A DNA stretch of 39,340 nucleotides, from the NCBI GenBank assembly GCA_900318625.1, contig ONLG01000015.1:1-39340 (forward strand). The letters are read 5' to 3'. Each line of letters opens with the position of its first letter. Within the stretch, counting starts at the first letter, position 1. Position numbers and translations under genes: made by a program. Of this stretch, positions 22,800-32,088 are shown piece after piece. The DNA is from an uncultured Prevotella sp. Its GTDB lineage: Bacteria > Bacteroidota > Bacteroidia > Bacteroidales > Bacteroidaceae. The notes under the pieces are model-generated. The model did not search any database and was not told where the DNA came from. It saw nothing but the letters and a program-made list of their open reading frames with translations.

Positions 22800-24158
22800 A
22801 TGGGAAATCCAAAAGCATTTTTAGAGATAAGCAGGCAGGAAGCTGGCTACCGTCCGGTGCATGACAGGATACACGACTTCGGCGAAGTGGAGCAGACTCT
22901 CAACACTCGCGAGCGCAAGCAGCAGGCTTCGCGCTGCATGGACTGCGGTGTGCCGTTCTGCCACTGGGCTTGTCCGCTGGGCAACAAGGCTCCCGAGTGG
23001 AACGAGGCACTGAGCCGAGGCGAGTGGGAACGGGCCTACCGACTGCTCAGCACCACCAATCCCTTTCCCGAATTTACGGGCCGCATCTGTCCGGCACTGT
23101 GCGAGAAGGCTTGTGTGCTGAACCTTTACGACCACCAGCCTACCACCAACCGCGAGAACGAAGCAGCCATCACCGAGGCTGCTTTCCGCGAGGCATACAT
23201 ACAGCCGCGCACCGACATCAGGCGAAACGGCAAGCGCGTGGCTGTCGTGGGTGCCGGACCGGCTGGCCTGGCGGCTGCCTGCGACCTCAACCTGATGGGC
23301 TACAGCGTGACGGTTTACGAGAAGAACGAAGCCGCAGGAGGTCTTCTGCGCTACGGAATACCCAATTTCAAACTCAACAAAGCCATCATCGACCGGCGAA
23401 TGAACATTCTCGAGGCCGAAGGCATAACGTTCAGATATGGTCAGGATGTGGTTTTTGCCGACGGCAGACCGCAGCTCGACCAGCCGTTTGATGCCTACGT
23501 CATTGCCACGGGCACCCCGACGGCACGCGACCTCAAGGCTCCCGGGCGCGAGTTGCGGGGCGTTCATTTTGCCCTTGAGCTGCTGTCGCAGCAGAACCGC
23601 GTGCTGGCAGGCATCGAGTTCACTGACGAGCAGCGCATCACAGCCAAGGGAAAGGATGTCCTGGTGATAGGCGGCGGCGACACTGGCAGCGACTGCATCG
23701 GCACCGCGCACCGTCAGGGATGCCGCAGCGTGACGCAGATAGAAATCATGCCGCGCCCCGTGGAGGGCCCCGACGACCCTGCCAACCCGTGGCCGGGCTA
23801 TCCGCGAACGCTGAAGACCACCTCCTCGCACGAGGAAGGCTGCACGCGACGCTGGAACATCAACACTCTGGAGTTCCTCGGCAGCGATGGAAAGCTCACA
23901 GGAGTGCGCGTGCAGGAGATAGACTGGCAGCCCAATCCCGAGGGTGGCCGCCCGCTGATGGTGCCGAAGGGCGAGCCCGAGGTCATCAAGGCCGAGCTGG
24001 TGCTGCTGGCCATGGGCTTCCTCAAGCCCGAACATCCACAGTATGCCGCTGACGTGTTTGTCTGCGGCGATGCTGCTAACGGCGCGTCGCTTGTGGTGAG
24101 AGCACTTGCAAGCGGACGGCAGACAGCCAAGAAAGTAGACCAATACCTCAGACAATGA
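22800..24158 (+). CDS. gltD: Glutamate synthase small subunit
   Basis: The 452-residue FAD/iron-sulfur subunit that passes electrons from NAD(P)H to GltB. Near the N-terminus is the cysteine set [14 protein letters not shown] (Cys46, 49, 54 and 58), followed by CPALCEKAC for the 4Fe-4S clusters. The FAD fold is [14 protein letters not shown] and the NAD(P)H fold [12 protein letters not shown], with the C-terminal [12 protein letters not shown]. Length is normal. Its stop overlaps the dapF start by ATGA, so diaminopimelate synthesis is tied to glutamate supply. Confidence 0.97.
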   Translation: MGNPKAFLEISRQEAGYRPVHDRIHDFGEVEQTLNTRERKQQASRCMDCGVPFCHWACPLGNKAPEWNEALSRGEWERAYRLLSTTNPFPEFTGRICPALCEKACVLNLYDHQPTTNRENEAAITEAAFREAYIQPRTDIRRNGKRVAVVGAGPAGLAAACDLNLMGYSVTVYEKNEAAGGLLRYGIPNFKLNKAIIDRRMNILEAEGITFRYGQDVVFADGRPQLDQPFDAYVIATGTPTARDLKAPGRELRGVHFALELLSQQNRVLAGIEFTDEQRITAKGKDVLVIGGGDTGSDCIGTAHRQGCRSVTQIEIMPRPVEGPDDPANPWPGYPRTLKTTSSHEEGCTRRWNINTLEFLGSDGKLTGVRVQEIDWQPNPEGGRPLMVPKGEPEVIKAELVLLAMGFLKPEHPQYAADVFVCGDAANGASLVVRALASGRQTAKKVDQYLRQ

Positions 24159-24958
24159 CAAAGATACAGTTCACTAAGATGCACGGATGTGGCAACGACT
24201 ACATCTACGTTGACACCTCACGCTTCCCGATAGCAGAGCCAGAGAGGCTGTCGATGCTCTGGAGCGACCGTCACAAGGGCATAGGCTCCGACGGACTGGT
24301 GCTGATAGAGCGCTCGCCTGTGCCCGAGGCCGACTTTGCGATGCGCATCTTCAACGCCGACGGCTCTGAAGCCATGATGTGCGGCAACGCTTCGCGCTGC
24401 ATAGGCAAGTATCTCTACGAGCGCGGGCTGACCGACAAGACCACCATACGCCTGCTCACGCTGTCGGGCATCAAGGTGCTGAGGCTGCATCTGCATGGCG
24501 GCAAGGTGGCTACGGTTACGGTGGATATGCTCGAGCCCGTGCTCGACAACCCGCGCCAGTTCGACAAAGCCGCCGACCCCGGCATCGGCACGTTCGTCTC
24601 GATGGGCAATCCGCACTACGTGGTGTTCACCGACGACATCGGCAAGGTAGCCACCGAGGGGCCGTTGCTCGAATATCATGCCGCTTTCCCCGAGCGGTGC
24701 AACATAGAGTTCGTGCAGGTGGCTCGCGACGGCAGCCTGCGCACCCGTGTGTGGGAGCGTGGCAGCGGCATCACCCAGGCCTGCGGCACGGGAGCCTGCG
24801 CCACGGCGGTGGCTGCTGCACTCACCGGCAGGTCGCCACGGTGCGCCGAGGTGGTGATGGACGGCGGTCGGCTGAGCATAGAATGGAGCCAGGCCGACAA
24901 TCATGTCTACATGACGGGCCCCGCAGAGTTTGTCTTCGACGGCGAGATAGAGTTGTAA
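24155..24958 (+). CDS. dapF: Diaminopimelate epimerase
   Basis: Interconverts LL- and meso-diaminopimelate, the last step before peptidoglycan or lysine. The 267-residue protein carries both catalytic cysteines: Cys76 in MMCGNASRC and Cys210 in [20 protein letters not shown] at the N-terminus and GSDGLVLIE are family motifs. The start is set by the ATGA overlap with gltD. It precedes dapL, which makes the substrate LL-DAP, so the two form a functional pair. Confidence 0.97.
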   Translation: MTKIQFTKMHGCGNDYIYVDTSRFPIAEPERLSMLWSDRHKGIGSDGLVLIERSPVPEADFAMRIFNADGSEAMMCGNASRCIGKYLYERGLTDKTTIRLLTLSGIKVLRLHLHGGKVATVTVDMLEPVLDNPRQFDKAADPGIGTFVSMGNPHYVVFTDDIGKVATEGPLLEYHAAFPERCNIEFVQVARDGSLRTRVWERGSGITQACGTGACATAVAAALTGRSPRCAEVVMDGGRLSIEWSQADNHVYMTGPAEFVFDGEIEL

Positions 24959-24974
24959 GGCGTGCATGATGAGC

Positions 24975-25043
24975 CGTTCATTGTGAATTAAGAATTATGC
25001 ATTGTGCATTAAGAATTATGCATTAAGAATTATGAATTGAACT
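24975..25043. repeat. AT-rich imperfect repeats upstream of dapL
   Basis: Several overlapping copies of ATTATGCATTAAGA / AATTATGAATT-type sequence fill the gap between dapF and dapL. The words (TGAATTAAG, ATTATGAATT) are the same as in the 44-bp array before recX, so these are probably one repeat family. No promoter was identified within them. Confidence 0.6.
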
Positions 25044-25044
25044 T

Positions 25045-26301
25045 ATGGCTTTAGTAAATGAACATTTCCTGAAACTCCCCGGCAACTACCTGTTTGCCGA
25101 TATAGCAAAGAAGGTGAACGCCTTCAAGGTGACTCATCCCAAGGCCGACATCATCTCGCTCGGCATAGGCGACGTGACGCAGCCCCTTTGCCCTGCGGTG
25201 ATAGAGGCCATGCACCGTGCCACCGACGAGATGGCTACCCGGCAGGGCTTTCGCGGCTACGGACCCGAGCAGGGCTACGACTTCCTGCGCGAGGCCATAC
25301 TCAAGAACGACTTTCTCTCGCGCGGCATACACCTCGACATCGACGAGATTTTCGTCAACGACGGAGCCAAGTCCGACACCGGAAACATTCAGGAACTGGT
25401 GCGCTGGGACAACTCCATCGGCGTTACCGACCCCATCTATCCCGTCTACATCGACTCCAACGTGATGATAGGCAGGGCCGGAGTGCTCGAGGCCGACGGC
25501 GAAAACGCGAAGCAGAAGCGGTGGAGCAACGTCACCTATATGCCCTGCACGGCTGAGAACGGCTTTGTTCCGCAGATACCCGAGAACCGTCATGTCGACG
25601 TGGTCTACCTCTGCTATCCCAACAATCCAACAGGAACAGTGCTCTCCAAGCAGGAGTTGCGCCGATGGGTTAACTATGCGCTGCACAACGATACGCTTAT
25701 TTTCTTCGATGCGGCATACCATGCTTTCATCACCGATCCCGACATTCCGCACTCCATCTACGAAATCCGTGGAGCCCGAAAGTGTGCCATCGAGTTCCGT
25801 TCATACTCCAAGACGGCTGGCTTCACGGGCCTGCGCTGCGGCTACACGGTGGTTCCCAAGGAGCTCACCGCTGCCACTCTCGACGGTCGCCGCATAGCGC
25901 TGAACCCACTGTGGGAACGCCGCCAGTGTACCAAGTTCAACGGCGCGAGCTACATTTCGCAGCGCGCAGCCGAAGCTATCTACACTCCCGAGGGCAAGCA
26001 GCAGACCCAGCAGACCATTGACTACTATATGAGCAACGCCCACCTGATGCTCGCCACCATGCGCAAGCTGGGCTTCGAGGTCTACGGCGGCGAGAACGCG
26101 CCCTATATATGGATGAAGACACCTGCCGGAACCACCTCGTGGCAGTTCTTCGAGCAGCTGCTCTACGGAGCCAACGTGGTATGCACGCCCGGCGTGGGCT
26201 TCGGTCCCAGCGGCGAAGGCTACGTGCGCTTCACGGCTTTCGGCACCCGCGAGAGCACCGAGGAGGCGCTGCTGCGCATAGAACGTTGGGCAAAGGTATG
26301 A
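25045..26301 (+). CDS. dapL: LL-diaminopimelate aminotransferase
   Basis: A PLP enzyme that converts tetrahydrodipicolinate directly to LL-diaminopimelate with glutamate as amino donor, bypassing the succinylase or acetylase route. It has 418 residues, the usual length. Seen: SLGIGDVTQPL, GYGPEQGYDFLRE, the YPNNPTG motif and the PLP lysine Lys256 in RSYSKTAGFTGLR. It follows dapF, from which an 86-base AT-rich repeat separates it. With gltBD supplying glutamate, the four genes make a coherent unit. Confidence 0.96.
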   Translation: MALVNEHFLKLPGNYLFADIAKKVNAFKVTHPKADIISLGIGDVTQPLCPAVIEAMHRATDEMATRQGFRGYGPEQGYDFLREAILKNDFLSRGIHLDIDEIFVNDGAKSDTGNIQELVRWDNSIGVTDPIYPVYIDSNVMIGRAGVLEADGENAKQKRWSNVTYMPCTAENGFVPQIPENRHVDVVYLCYPNNPTGTVLSKQELRRWVNYALHNDTLIFFDAAYHAFITDPDIPHSIYEIRGARKCAIEFRSYSKTAGFTGLRCGYTVVPKELTAATLDGRRIALNPLWERRQCTKFNGASYISQRAAEAIYTPEGKQQTQQTIDYYMSNAHLMLATMRKLGFEVYGGENAPYIWMKTPAGTTSWQFFEQLLYGANVVCTPGVGFGPSGEGYVRFTAFGTRESTEEALLRIERWAKV

Positions 26302-26340
26302 CTTTCAGCCCCCCTCAATCCCCCCAAGGGGGGATGAGAA

Positions 26341-26536
26341 GCCCCCTTCAATCCCCCCCAAAGGGGGAGGAGTATTTTTAGGACTTATAGGTCTTATAAG
26401 CCTTATAAGCCTTATATGCCTTATGGTAGAGCCTTTCAGCCCCCCTCCCTCGGGGAGGGGTTGGGGGTGGGTGAGTAATATGGCCCATATTGGTGAGTAA
26501 TATGGCCCATATTGGTAGGTAATATGGCCCATATTA
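26341..26536. repeat. Composite intergenic repeat, copy B
   Basis: About 196 bp with the same four modules, in the same order and orientation, as 16274-16467: a GGGGGAGGAGT palindrome, CTTATAAGCC-type 10-mers, CCCTCCCTCGGGGAGGGG plus TTGGGGGTGGGT, and three 22-bp palindromes. The copies have diverged by many point changes but not in layout. Confidence 0.7.
26476..26536. repeat. Three 22-bp AT-rich palindromes (dapL / CotH gap)
   Basis: Units begin at 26476, 26498 and 26520, again exactly 22 bp apart. The core is TAATATGGCCCATATT instead of TAATATGACTCATATT: both members of a base pair have changed together, so the palindrome is kept. The last unit ends about 22 bases before the -7 box of the CotH gene. 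Confidence 0.8.
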
Positions 26537-26558
26537 CTTTCTGTTGAGATAATTGTTG

Positions 26559-26566
26559 TATCTTTG
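26559..26566 (+). promoter_or_regulatory. CotH gene promoter -7 box
   Basis: TATCTTTG followed by CAGT, 39 bases upstream of the ATG. The palindrome array occupies the region just upstream, where a regulator might bind. Confidence 0.6.
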
Positions 26567-26605
26567 CAGTGATTTACAGCAACTTATCATCAACGTATTT
26601 TATAA

Positions 26606-28450
26606 ATGAAAAGACTTTATTTGTTTATTGCCTTGATGCTGGCAGCTTCGCGCGTGGCCGCCGACGACGGCAAGCTGACAGGCACAGTGATTGGCACAAC
26701 GCTGTCAGTGGACTACAGTAGCGGCCAGTCTACCCAGACCGTGAACACCCGTGAGCAGGCGTTCGACGGCAAGCTCGACACATTCTTTGCGTCGTGGGAG
26801 CGCAGCTACACGTGGGTGGGTCTCGACCTTGGCCAGCCGTGCGTCATCACCAAGGTGGGATGGTCGCCCCGAAACGACGGGCTGGGTCCCGGACGCGTGG
26901 TGCTGGGAGTGTTTGAGGGTGCCAACCGTGAAGACTTCATGGACGGAGTGCCCCTGTATATCATTACCGACAAGGGCACCATCGGGCAGATAAGCCATGC
27001 CGAAGTCGACTGTTCGGCTGGCTTCCGCTATGTGAGGTATGTCGGTCCGGCTGATGCGCGCTGCAACATTGCCGAAGTGGAGTTCTACGGTCATGCCGGC
27101 GAGGGCGACCAGAGCCGTCTGAGCCAGCTCACCAACCTGCCTACCGTGAGCATACACACCCTTGACGGCGTGATACCCTACGACAAGGAGAACGACATCA
27201 CCGCCCTGATTACCATCATATCCGACAACGGAGCCAAGCTGCTCAGCGCACCGGGGGGCATCCGCGAACGCGGAAACGCCTCGCGAACGTTCCCTAAGAA
27301 GCCGTGGCGCATCAAGTTCGACAAGAAGCAGAACGTGCTCAATGCACCGGCAAAGGCCAAGAAGTGGACCCTGATAAACAACTACGGCGACAAGTCGCTG
27401 ATGCGCAACCTGCTGGCTTTCGAGCTTAGCCGCCGCATGGGTATGCCCTATACACCCTTCGGCGCGGCTGTCGATGTGGTGCTCAACGGCGAATACAAGG
27501 GCTGCTATCAGCTGTGCGACCAGGTGGAAGTGAACCCGGGGCGTGTGGAAATCACCGAGATGGCACCCGAAGACGTATCGGGCGAAGCCCTCACCGGCGG
27601 CTACTTCGTCGAGGTGGATGCCTATGCCAATGAGGAGAAGTCGTGGTTCAACTCGCAGAAAGGCAATCCCGTGACCATCAAGTCGCCCGACGAAGACGAG
27701 ATAACGGCTGAGCAGCGGAGCTACATAGAGGGCTATTTCAACAAGATGGAGAACAACTGGCGCACCTATCTGGACCTTGAGACCTTCCTGCGCCACTTCC
27801 TCGTGGGCGAGCTTTCGGGCAACACCGATACCTACTGGAGCACTTATATGTATAAGCACCGCGGCAGCGACATCATGTATACAGGTCCGGTGTGGGACTT
27901 CGACATTGCTTTCGACAACGATGTACGCACCTATCCCGTGTGCTCGAAGAACGACTACGTGTTCCGAAGCGGCGGCAGCTGCGCCGGCAATATGCACAAC
28001 TTTGTCAGCGACATCATCAACGACCAGGCTGGCTTGGCCAAGCTCAAGGAGATATGGGCCGCAGCAAGGAACGGCGGGCTGACCAAGGAGAACATCGAGG
28101 CGTTTGTCAGCTCCCACGAGCAGCTTCTCGACCGTTCGCAGCAGCTCAACTTCAAACGCTGGCCTATACTGAGCGAGCGTGTTCACCAGAATCCGCGTGC
28201 CCTGGGCAGCTATTCTGCCGAGGTGGAGGCCGTGAGGAAGTACATGAACGACCGCATCGACTGGATGGACAACAAGCTGGGCTTCGTCTATGACCCCACG
28301 GCGATAGACCGGGTGGTCTTCGACAGCACTCGTCCATACGCCGTATATTCGGTTTCGGGACAGTATCGCGGCAACAGTCTGCGCTCGTTGCCCAGCGGAG
28401 TGTATGTCGTTGTGCAGGGACAGCACTCTTTCAAGCAGGTGATAAGGTAG
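26606..28450 (+). CDS. Secreted CotH-kinase-family protein with discoidin-like domain
   Basis: A 614-residue exported protein. Residues 1-19 form a signal peptide ending ASRVAA. Residues about 45-165 resemble an F5/8 type C (discoidin) domain: AFDGKLDTFFASW, WVGLDLGQP, FRYVRYVG and NIAEVEFYG. Residues about 178-540 match CotH kinase-like proteins (RERGNASRTFPKKPWRIKF, GDKSLMRNLLAFELSRRMG and WDFDIAFDND). The C-terminus (VYSVSGQYRG, then LPSGVYVVVQG) resembles the short sorting tails of Bacteroidota secreted proteins. Family members phosphorylate proteins in spore formers; the role of secreted Bacteroidales versions is unknown, and binding of a surface glycan is a guess from the discoidin-like domain. 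It is a single-gene unit with its own promoter and terminator. Confidence 0.85.
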   Translation: MKRLYLFIALMLAASRVAADDGKLTGTVIGTTLSVDYSSGQSTQTVNTREQAFDGKLDTFFASWERSYTWVGLDLGQPCVITKVGWSPRNDGLGPGRVVLGVFEGANREDFMDGVPLYIITDKGTIGQISHAEVDCSAGFRYVRYVGPADARCNIAEVEFYGHAGEGDQSRLSQLTNLPTVSIHTLDGVIPYDKENDITALITIISDNGAKLLSAPGGIRERGNASRTFPKKPWRIKFDKKQNVLNAPAKAKKWTLINNYGDKSLMRNLLAFELSRRMGMPYTPFGAAVDVVLNGEYKGCYQLCDQVEVNPGRVEITEMAPEDVSGEALTGGYFVEVDAYANEEKSWFNSQKGNPVTIKSPDEDEITAEQRSYIEGYFNKMENNWRTYLDLETFLRHFLVGELSGNTDTYWSTYMYKHRGSDIMYTGPVWDFDIAFDNDVRTYPVCSKNDYVFRSGGSCAGNMHNFVSDIINDQAGLAKLKEIWAAARNGGLTKENIEAFVSSHEQLLDRSQQLNFKRWPILSERVHQNPRALGSYSAEVEAVRKYMNDRIDWMDNKLGFVYDPTAIDRVVFDSTRPYAVYSVSGQYRGNSLRSLPSGVYVVVQGQHSFKQVIR

Positions 28451-28518
28451 CCCGGCACCCGTCAGCCCCCACCGTGTGGCGGATGAAAAGGCTGAAAGGC
28501 AAGAGCTTATAACATGAT

Positions 28519-28556
28519 ATCCGACCCGAGGCAGGTGCTTCGGGTCGGATGTTTTC
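28519..28556 (+). terminator. Intrinsic terminator of the CotH gene
   Basis: An 11-bp perfect stem (ATCCGACCCGA/TCGGGTCGGAT), a 10-base loop, then GTTTTCT. It lies about 70 bases past the stop codon. Confidence 0.85.
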
Positions 28557-28712
28557 TGTATGGTCGGAAGCAGGAACTAAGTGCAAGCCGCGCGTTTCGG
28601 TATTTGTTGCATATTGAAAGTAAAACTATAAGTTTGCTTACACTTTGTTATTTTTTCTTGATTTTTAGATTTTTATTGTTCTGTATATCTTGTTTGGGCT
28701 TTCAAAAGGTAA

Positions 28713-28720
28713 TATCTTTG
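28713..28720 (+). promoter_or_regulatory. glnN promoter -7 box
   Basis: TATCTTTG, with TTTG at 28693-28696 as a possible though closely spaced -33 element. The transcription start would fall near 28726. Confidence 0.6.
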
Positions 28721-28733
28721 CTCTCGTTAAAGG

Positions 28734-28751
28734 CGGAACGGTATTGTTCCG
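28734..28751 (+). promoter_or_regulatory. Dyad in the glnN leader
   Basis: CGGAAC-GGTATT-GTTCCG is a perfect 6-bp dyad just downstream of the expected transcription start. It could be an operator for nitrogen control or a small RNA hairpin; no known motif was recognised. Confidence 0.35.
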
Positions 28752-28785
28752 ACATATATAATAAGGTATAAAAAGGAAGAAGATT

Positions 28786-31002
28786 ATGCAAACTTTGAGA
28801 TTTCAGGTAGTGGGCGAAGCCTTCAAGAAGAAGCCGCTCGAAGTGAAAACGCCATCCGAAAGACCCTATGAGTACTTCGGACGAAAGGTGTTCAGTCGTG
28901 AGAAAATGTACAAATACCTGCCCAAGGAGGTGTATGCACAGATGGTGGACGTTATCGACAACGGTGCTCGACTCGACCGCCATGTGGCCGATCACGTTGC
29001 TGCCGGCATGATGCAGTGGGCAAAGGAGCAGGGTGTGACGCACTACACCCACTGGTTTCAGCCCCTTACCGAGGGCACAGCCGAGAAGCACGACTCCTTC
29101 ATAGAGCACGACGGCAAGGGCGGAATGATAGAAGAGTTCACGGGCAAGCTGCTCGTTCAGCAGGAGCCCGATGCCTCGTCGTTCCCCTCGGGCGGCATCC
29201 GCGCCACCTTCGAGGCACGCGGCTATTCGGCATGGGACCCCACTTCGCCCGTCTTCATCATCGACGATACGCTCTGCATACCCACTGTATTCATATCCTA
29301 CACGGGCGAAGCACTCGACTACAAGGCTCCGCTGCTCAAGGCGCTGAAGGCTGTCAACACTGCCGCAACGGAGGTTTGCCACTACTTCGACCCTAAAGTG
29401 AAGAAGGTGACGTCGAACCTTGGCTGGGAGCAAGAGTACTTCCTCGTCGACGAGGGGCTCTATGCGGCGCGTCCCGACCTGCTGATGACCGGACGCACGC
29501 TCATGGGCCACGACTCGGCAAAGAACCAGCAGATGGACGACCACTACTTCGGAGCCATCCCCGAGCGCGTTGCTGCCTTCATGCGCGACCTCGAGATGCA
29601 GGCCCTGGAGCTGGGCATACCCTGCAAGACACGCCACAACGAGGTGGCTCCAAACCAGTTTGAGCTCGCTCCAATATTCGAGGAGACCAACCTGGCGGTA
29701 GACCACAATATGCTTCTGATGTCGATTATGAAGACCGTGGCACGCAAACACGGTTTCCGCGCCCTGCTCCACGAGAAGCCCTTTGCCGGCATCAACGGCT
29801 CTGGAAAGCACAACAACTGGAGCCTTTCGACCGACACGGGCGTGCTGCTCCATGCCCCCGGCAAGACGGCGGTGGACAACCTGCGTTTCGCAGTGTTCGT
29901 AGTGGAGACCCTGATGGGCGTTTATCGCCATAACGGACTGCTCAAGGCATCGATCATGTCGGCCACCAATGCCCACCGTCTGGGTGCCAACGAGGCTCCG
30001 CCAGCCATCATCTCGAGCTTCCTCGGCAAGCAGGTGAGCGAGCTGCTCGACCATATCGAGAAGGCCGACAAGGACGACCTGTTCAGCGTGGCAGGCAAAC
30101 AGCAGATGGATCTCTCAATTCCCGAGATACCGCAGCTGCTCATCGACAACACCGACCGCAACCGAACGAGCCCCTTCGCCTTCACAGGCAACCGCTTCGA
30201 GTTCCGAGCCGTGGGCTCCGAGGCCAACTGCGCGTCGGCCATGATAGCCCTGAACGCTGCCGTGGCTGAGGCACTGACCGACTTCAAGCGCAGAGTGGAC
30301 GAGCGCATACCTGAGTTCTCACGCCGCTATGAGGGCACCGGCCACAGCGGAGTGATGCACGCGGTGATAGATGTGCTGCGCGAGGACATCAAGACCTGCC
30401 GTCCCATCCGCTTCGACGGCAACGGCTATTCCGACGAATGGATTGAGGAGGCTACACGTCGCGGCCTCGACGTGGAGAAGTCGTGCCCCCGTGTGTTCGA
30501 GCGCTACCTGTCGGAAGAGAGTGTCAGGATGTTTGAGTCGCTCGGGATAATGACCCGCAAGGAGCTGGAGGCCCGCAACGAGGTGAAGTGGGAGACCTAC
30601 ACCAAGAAGATACAGATTGAGGCGCGCGTGCTGGGCGACCTGTCGGTGAACCATATCATCCCCGTAGCCACGCGCTATCAGTCGCAGCTGCTGAGCAACG
30701 TGGAAGACATGACGCGCGTGTTCGGCGAAGAGAAGGCCGCCAGGCTGAGCGAGCGCAACATGAAGCTCATTGAGGAGATTGCCGAGCGCACGAGCAGCAT
30801 AGAGATGATGGCCGAAGAGCTTGTCAATGCGCGCAAGCTGGCAAACAAACTGGCCGACGAGCACGCCAAGGCGATAGCCTATCACGACACGGTGGCTCCG
30901 TGGATGGACAAGATACGCTACCAGATTGACAAGCTGGAACTGGTTGTCGACGACTCGCTGTGGCCGTTGCCCAAGTATCGCGAGCTGTTGTTCATACGCT
31001 GA
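28786..31002 (+). CDS. glnN: Type III glutamine synthetase
   Basis: Fixes ammonium onto glutamate with ATP in the cytoplasm. The 738-residue protein is full length for the GSIII class described from Bacteroides (about 730). Seen: HWFQPLTEGTAEKHDSF, WEQEYFLVDEGLY with glutamates expected to bind metal, TRHNEVAPNQFELAP, GSGKHNNWS and NRFEFRAVGSEANCA. The start MQTLRFQVVGEAF is 28 bases beyond the leader dyad. Ammonium from Amt enters here, and product glutamine feeds GltBD, AsnB, PurF and PyrG. Its 3' end overlaps the 3' end of ribD on the opposite strand by 11 bases. Confidence 0.97.
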   Translation: MQTLRFQVVGEAFKKKPLEVKTPSERPYEYFGRKVFSREKMYKYLPKEVYAQMVDVIDNGARLDRHVADHVAAGMMQWAKEQGVTHYTHWFQPLTEGTAEKHDSFIEHDGKGGMIEEFTGKLLVQQEPDASSFPSGGIRATFEARGYSAWDPTSPVFIIDDTLCIPTVFISYTGEALDYKAPLLKALKAVNTAATEVCHYFDPKVKKVTSNLGWEQEYFLVDEGLYAARPDLLMTGRTLMGHDSAKNQQMDDHYFGAIPERVAAFMRDLEMQALELGIPCKTRHNEVAPNQFELAPIFEETNLAVDHNMLLMSIMKTVARKHGFRALLHEKPFAGINGSGKHNNWSLSTDTGVLLHAPGKTAVDNLRFAVFVVETLMGVYRHNGLLKASIMSATNAHRLGANEAPPAIISSFLGKQVSELLDHIEKADKDDLFSVAGKQQMDLSIPEIPQLLIDNTDRNRTSPFAFTGNRFEFRAVGSEANCASAMIALNAAVAEALTDFKRRVDERIPEFSRRYEGTGHSGVMHAVIDVLREDIKTCRPIRFDGNGYSDEWIEEATRRGLDVEKSCPRVFERYLSEESVRMFESLGIMTRKELEARNEVKWETYTKKIQIEARVLGDLSVNHIIPVATRYQSQLLSNVEDMTRVFGEEKAARLSERNMKLIEEIAERTSSIEMMAEELVNARKLANKLADEHAKAIAYHDTVAPWMDKIRYQIDKLELVVDDSLWPLPKYRELLFIR

Positions 31003-32014
31003 CGTTGGTATAACGGTTGATTATGTTGCCGTCGGTCTGCACTGAACTGATCAGGTGCAGGCCGGCGGGCAGCTTCGGTGCCGGCGTTCCGTCGCCAGTG
31101 ACGAGCGGCGAGGTCTCGGTGCGTATCTCGTCGTAGAGTCCTCTCTCGATGAAAGAGCGGTGGGTGGCTGCTCCGCCCTCCACAATCAGCGATTGCAGGT
31201 TGTGCTCGCGGCACTCAGCGAGTATGGATTCGATGGGCATCTCGTGGCTCAGCACGAAGCGGTGGGGGGCAGGACCGCTCCACAGCCGGGTGTCGAGGCG
31301 CGGATGTTCGCGCTCGTCGGTGATGCGTCCCACGAGGATGGCATCTTCCTCGGCGCGCATCTTGTGGACAAGCATCGACGTGTAGGACGTTGAGAAGGCT
31401 GCTGCGCGCTGGTGGTCGTCGAGGTAGCCGTCGGCAGAACAGGCCCATTTCAGTATGATGTATGGCCGGTGGAGCTTGTGGAAGGTGAAGAAGCGGCGGT
31501 TAATCCAGCGGCACTCGTCTTCAAGAACGCCCACCGTCACCTCTATGCCGGCATTGCGCAGCATCTCGATGCCGCGTCCCTGCACCTTGGCGAAGGGGTC
31601 CTGACAGCCAACGACCACGCGGCGGACACCTTTTCTTATTATAAGCTCGGCGCAGGGAGGGGTCTTGCCGTAGTGGGAACATGGCTCCAGGCTCACGTAG
31701 ATGGTGGAGTGGGGCAGCAGCGGCTCGTCGTCGGCGCGCACCGAGGCAAACGCATTGACCTCGGCATGGCCCTCGCCGCAGCGTGCATGATAGCCTTCGC
31801 CGATGATTCGAGTGTCGCGAGGGCAGAAAGACGGTTGCTGTGGGGGTGTTGCTACGCTCTCCCCTCCCTTGGGGAGGGGCTGTGGGTGGGTGGTTGATGT
31901 GGTTTCAGCAACAATCACGGCACCCACCATCGGATTGGGGCGCGACAGCAGTCGACCCTTGCGTGCCAGCTCGAGGCATCGCCGCATATAGAACTCGTCG
32001 GTGTTGGTATTCAT
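30992..32014 (-). CDS. ribD: Riboflavin deaminase/reductase, with repeat-derived insertion
   Basis: Bifunctional enzyme for two steps of riboflavin synthesis. The N-terminal deaminase has the zinc site His83-Ala-Glu85 (GEGHAEVNAF), Cys112 and Cys121 (PCSHYGKTPPC). The C-terminal reductase domain carries ILKWACSADGYL and LIVEGGAATHRSFIERGLYD. About 32 extra residues (37-68) split the normal NPMVGAVIVxDGRIIGEGYH motif: after VIVA comes ETTSTTHPQPLPKGGE and on to PRDT, before RIIGEGYH resumes. This insertion is encoded by a solo copy of the GC-rich repeat (31861-31891) and flanking bases. It lies near the active site, on the loop before the zinc His. A -7 box ends only seven bases before the ATG. 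Confidence 0.95.
   Translation of the reverse strand: MNTNTDEFYMRRCLELARKGRLLSRPNPMVGAVIVAETTSTTHPQPLPKGGESVATPPQQPSFCPRDTRIIGEGYHARCGEGHAEVNAFASVRADDEPLLPHSTIYVSLEPCSHYGKTPPCAELIIRKGVRRVVVGCQDPFAKVQGRGIEMLRNAGIEVTVGVLEDECRWINRRFFTFHKLHRPYIILKWACSADGYLDDHQRAAAFSTSYTSMLVHKMRAEEDAILVGRITDEREHPRLDTRLWSGPAPHRFVLSHEMPIESILAECREHNLQSLIVEGGAATHRSFIERGLYDEIRTETSPLVTGDGTPAPKLPAGLHLISSVQTDGNIINRYTNVSV
31861..31891. repeat. GC-rich palindromic repeat inside ribD
   Basis: The plus strand reads CCCCTCCCTTGGGGAGGGG, then CTGTGGGTGGGT; only one base differs from the right arm of the prmC element. It is read on the minus strand as THPQPLPKGGE within RibD. No second arm is evident. Confidence 0.85.
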
Positions 32015-32020
32015 ATTCGC

Positions 32021-32028
32021 AAAAGTAC
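32021..32028 (-). promoter_or_regulatory. ribD promoter -7 box
   Basis: Minus-strand TACTTTTG ends six bases before the ribD ATG, so the transcript would start at or next to the start codon (near-leaderless). It is back to back with the prmC promoter. Confidence 0.55.
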
Positions 32029-32088
32029 GAAATAAAGCTCGAACCTCGGAATTATTTTCCGATAATGTGTTGGTTCGCTTTTTTTTCC

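Larger units (their letters stand above)
26302..26605. other. Repeat-filled gap between dapL and the CotH gene
   Basis: Holds two GC-rich palindromes (CCCCCC...AAGGGGGG type, 26309-26381) that could also end dapL transcripts, composite repeat copy B, and the promoter of the downstream gene. No coding region is supported. Confidence 0.6.
28451..28785. other. Intergenic region between the CotH gene and glnN
   Basis: Contains an intrinsic terminator (28519-28556), an AT-rich stretch, the glnN promoter and a small dyad in its leader. Nothing else is seen. Confidence 0.6.

Noticed and set aside
26705-28426. 573-residue minus-strand frame opposite the CotH gene
   Set aside because: Mirror frame produced by codon bias; the sense frame has signal peptide and domains.
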